NCBI GenBank assembly: GCA_900468805.1
Contig: UEIF01000060.1
Location: forward strand, 1-35,725
Reading direction: 5' to 3'
Source of the DNA: Hyphomicrobiales bacterium
Lineage (GTDB): Bacteria > Pseudomonadota > Alphaproteobacteria > Rhizobiales > Rhizobiaceae
Length of the DNA stretch: 35,725 bases
Within the stretch, counting starts at the first letter, position 1. Each line of letters starts with the position of its first letter. Shown piece after piece: positions 33,955 through 35,725 of this stretch. A program made the translations under genes and the position numbers. The notes under the pieces are model-generated. The model did no database searches, had not been told where the DNA came from, and worked only from the letters and a program-made list of their open reading frames with translations.

Positions 33955-35581
33955 CTCCCTACGACACGCCGATCAAACGCGCCTGCAGCAGATCGAGTTT
34001 TGCTCTTCCGTACATCTGGCGTTTGATGAGTTTCAATCGTGTGATCTGCCCCTCCGTCTGTCCGTTCGACCAAGGTGAGATGATTGCGTTTCTGACGGCA
34101 TTGAGGTCTTTTTCAACCCCGCCAGCAAACGATCCGACCAGACTATTTTTAGCTGCTTCAAGCCATTCATCGAGCTTTCGCGCCGTTTTGGAGCGGATCA
34201 TGGATTGGAAGTCGCCAATGGTCGTGCGGGCAACGATTAATTCCGGAACGTCCACTTCGATTGCCGCCACCAGGATAGCTTCGGATTTAGCCAAGTCATC
34301 GCGTGCGGTTGTCATCAGCCGGGCGATGACCCGCGCCGATGGCGTTCGCGCAAGCCCGCTCTGGTTAGCCTTCTCCGCAAGACGTCGACGCTGAGCCCAT
34401 TGCGAGACGACCCCGCTTTGCCCCGGAAAGCCCTTTGTTTTCATCTCGCGCCAGAGTGCCAATGCGTTTCGTGCGCCTTCCTCCCAGCGGCTGTTGAGCC
34501 ATGGCAGCCAACTATCCAGAGAACTGGGTCGTGTTCGGAAGACATCGAAGCGCTGGCCACGTAAAACGTCGCGGACAATCTTACGGCTATGACCAGTTTG
34601 CCGAACGATCTGTCGAATTGACGTCCCTTTCTTCGACAGCTCCCGGATCGCCTCGTTCGTTTCCTGGCGGCGCAGATATCCCTCGTATTGCAATTTCTCA
34701 GCATAAGTCAGAAGCTTGGGATCAACCACATTGCTGCCGACCGCCTGCCTGATCTGGCGCATCGATTTGCCGACAGCATCGAGGAATGCTCGGCTGGAAT
34801 TCTCCATCAGATGCCAACGGTCAGCGACCTGCTCAGCATCAGGGAGGGCCTTCGCGATAGCCTCGCCATAGCCGCCCCCCCCCGATCGCGAGCGACGATG
34901 GAGATCGACTGATGTCCGGCAAGCCACGCTCGAGACGTATCCAATGCCCGATCCGGCAGCAGGGTGACGGGCTTCCGCCGCTCCAGATCGCAGACGATCG
35001 TCCCATAGGTTTGGCCCCGCCTGAAGGCAAAATCATCAATGCCTATGACGGTGAGTTCATCGCTCTGATCGGCAATACGGCGGCGAACCACCCGCAACAG
35101 TGTGTCGTTGCTCACCGGCACCATCAGACGATTGGCAAAGGCGGCCGCTGGTCTGCCGCCGAGCGCCAGACCAAGGTGGTGGACGATGGTCTCCAATCGC
35201 TCGGTGCGCCGACCATATCGTGCCAACACGCCATCATTGAAGCGTTCGCAGAAGATACGCCGACCGCATAGAACGGCATCGCACCAGAACCGACGCGCCA
35301 CGATTGCCAACTCTACCCGCCGACCGCTCAGAGGCAGGTCAGCGGGCCGGCGTAGATATCGGCTTTGAACTCGTCGGCTCTGTCGCCCGCAGGCTGGACA
35401 AGTTCCCGAGGGAGCGCGCGACCGAAGCCGAACTTGAACGCACTCTGCGACAAGCGCCACTTCATCAACTGCAAAGCCGGACGGAGCAAGGCTCGCCCGT
35501 TGAAATCGTCGTTGCATGGCTGATCCTCCGATAAATCAGCGAAAGCATCATCCGCAACAGCAGCAAATGTGAGTCAGAGCC
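33926..35581 (-). mobile_element. ISL3-family insertion sequence
   Basis: The element is 1656 bp with 26-bp terminal inverted repeats. The left starts GGCTCTGACGCAC and the right, read inward from 35581, GGCTCTGACTCAC; 23 of 26 positions match. The transposase is on the minus strand. ISL3 members make 8-bp target duplications, but the flanks here (CGAGAAGT and AAAGGTCC) do not match, so a later rearrangement is likely. Confidence 0.85.
33959..35517 (-). pseudogene. ISL3-family transposase, split at a run of eight G
   Basis: The first frame (ATG 35517, with GGAGGATCAGCC before it) carries the zf-ISL3 Cys motif (CPACGRQSRR) and the first DDE Asp in VIGIDDFAFRRG, up to IVARDRGG. It then goes out of frame. 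The second frame continues the family sequence with GYGEAIAKALPDAEQVADRWHLMENSS, and ends with the catalytic Glu in SNGQTEGQITRLK. The switch falls exactly at C8 on the plus strand (34875-34882). Seven would restore a single protein of about 510 residues. It is either a dead gene or one relying on slippage on the G run. Confidence 0.85.
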
Positions 35582-35647
35582 AAAGGTCCACGTCGGTTCA
35601 AGACCGGCAATGAAATTAAGGTAGCGAAACAGTACGACGCGAAACCT

Positions 35648-35692
35648 GTAACGACATCATCTTTACAGTGCTTGTAAAGATGATGTCGTTAC
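35648..35692. promoter_or_regulatory. Perfect 20-bp inverted repeat (operator) over a promoter
   Basis: GTAACGACATCATCTTTACA (35648-35667) is followed by GTGCT and its exact reverse complement (35673-35692). There is no T tail, so it is not a terminator. It lies just before a likely promoter and a gene start at the window edge. TTGTAA (35672-35677), part of the right arm, sits 17 bases before TATATG, so a bound dimer would cover the -35 element. Confidence 0.75.
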
Positions 35693-35725
35693 GCTATATG
35701 GTTGTTGGAGACAGGAGATTTCTAT
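35672..35725 (+). promoter_or_regulatory. Predicted promoter, Shine-Dalgarno and start of an unseen gene
   Basis: TTGTAA (35672-35677), 17 bases, TATATG (35695-35700) matches a sigma-70 spacing. AGGAG (35713-35717) then lies six bases before AT at 35724-35725, which would be the first two bases of an ATG. The gene itself is outside the window. Confidence 0.5.

Noticed and set aside
33918..35589. Target-site duplication around the ISL3 element
   Set aside because: The 8-base flanks CGAGAAGT and AAAGGTCC do not match, and shifting the ends by one base does not help.
1..35725. CRISPR array or rRNA genes
   Set aside because: No regularly spaced repeats and no rRNA-like sequence seen on either strand.

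Overview
The window looks like accessory DNA of a Rhizobiales alphaproteobacterium (Rhizobium/Sinorhizobium/Agrobacterium type). This rests on recognisable families and layout (an LpsL-type UDP-glucuronate epimerase, a YspA/DUF2493 SLOG protein of the sort common on rhizobial replicons, and a high-GC genome), not on a database search. Many coding regions are intact, but the stretches between the gene blocks hold an unusual number of broken genes.

Region by region: 1-1280 holds decayed phage DNA (an integrase C-terminal remnant and two small membrane-protein genes) ending at a strong terminator. 1446-6329 is a tightly coupled plus-strand operon for sugar modification and glycan assembly: C-methyltransferase-like, formyltransferase, DegT aminotransferase, DPM1-like glycosyltransferase and LPG_synthase_TM-like membrane protein. 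It converges on a minus-strand operon (10021 to 6307) of gmd, a large membrane protein and a methyltransferase. gmd without a fucose synthase, next to a perosamine-synthase-like aminotransferase and an N-formyltransferase, suggests an N-formylperosamine-type sugar. A surface-polysaccharide acyltransferase (10912-12861) and lpsL (14534-15559) fit the same theme.

12900-22025 is a patchwork: a truncated GH108 lysozyme, a tRNA-Thr 3' fragment that looks like an attachment-site scar, an intact tRNA-Val(TAC), a methyltransferase, a fused nucleotidyltransferase-HEPN protein, small exported and membrane proteins, a DUF4143 ATPase pseudogene, AlkB, an IS110 remnant and a DUF2493 protein. A GlcD/Dld-like flavoprotein gene (22129-24009) has lost its 3' part.

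24239-31283 is a complete biotin-independent malonate decarboxylase operon on the minus strand, in the order mdcA-C-D-E-G-B-transporter-H, with genes overlapping or a few bases apart. A secreted alpha/beta hydrolase lies just upstream in the same direction.

32513-35581 contains a frameshifted ohr gene, a histidine kinase whose N-terminus has been replaced by the end of an insertion sequence, and an ISL3-family element with 26-bp terminal inverted repeats. Its transposase is split at a run of eight G. The window ends with a perfect 20-bp inverted repeat over a plausible promoter, a Shine-Dalgarno site and the first two bases of a likely start codon, so an autoregulated gene probably starts at the edge.
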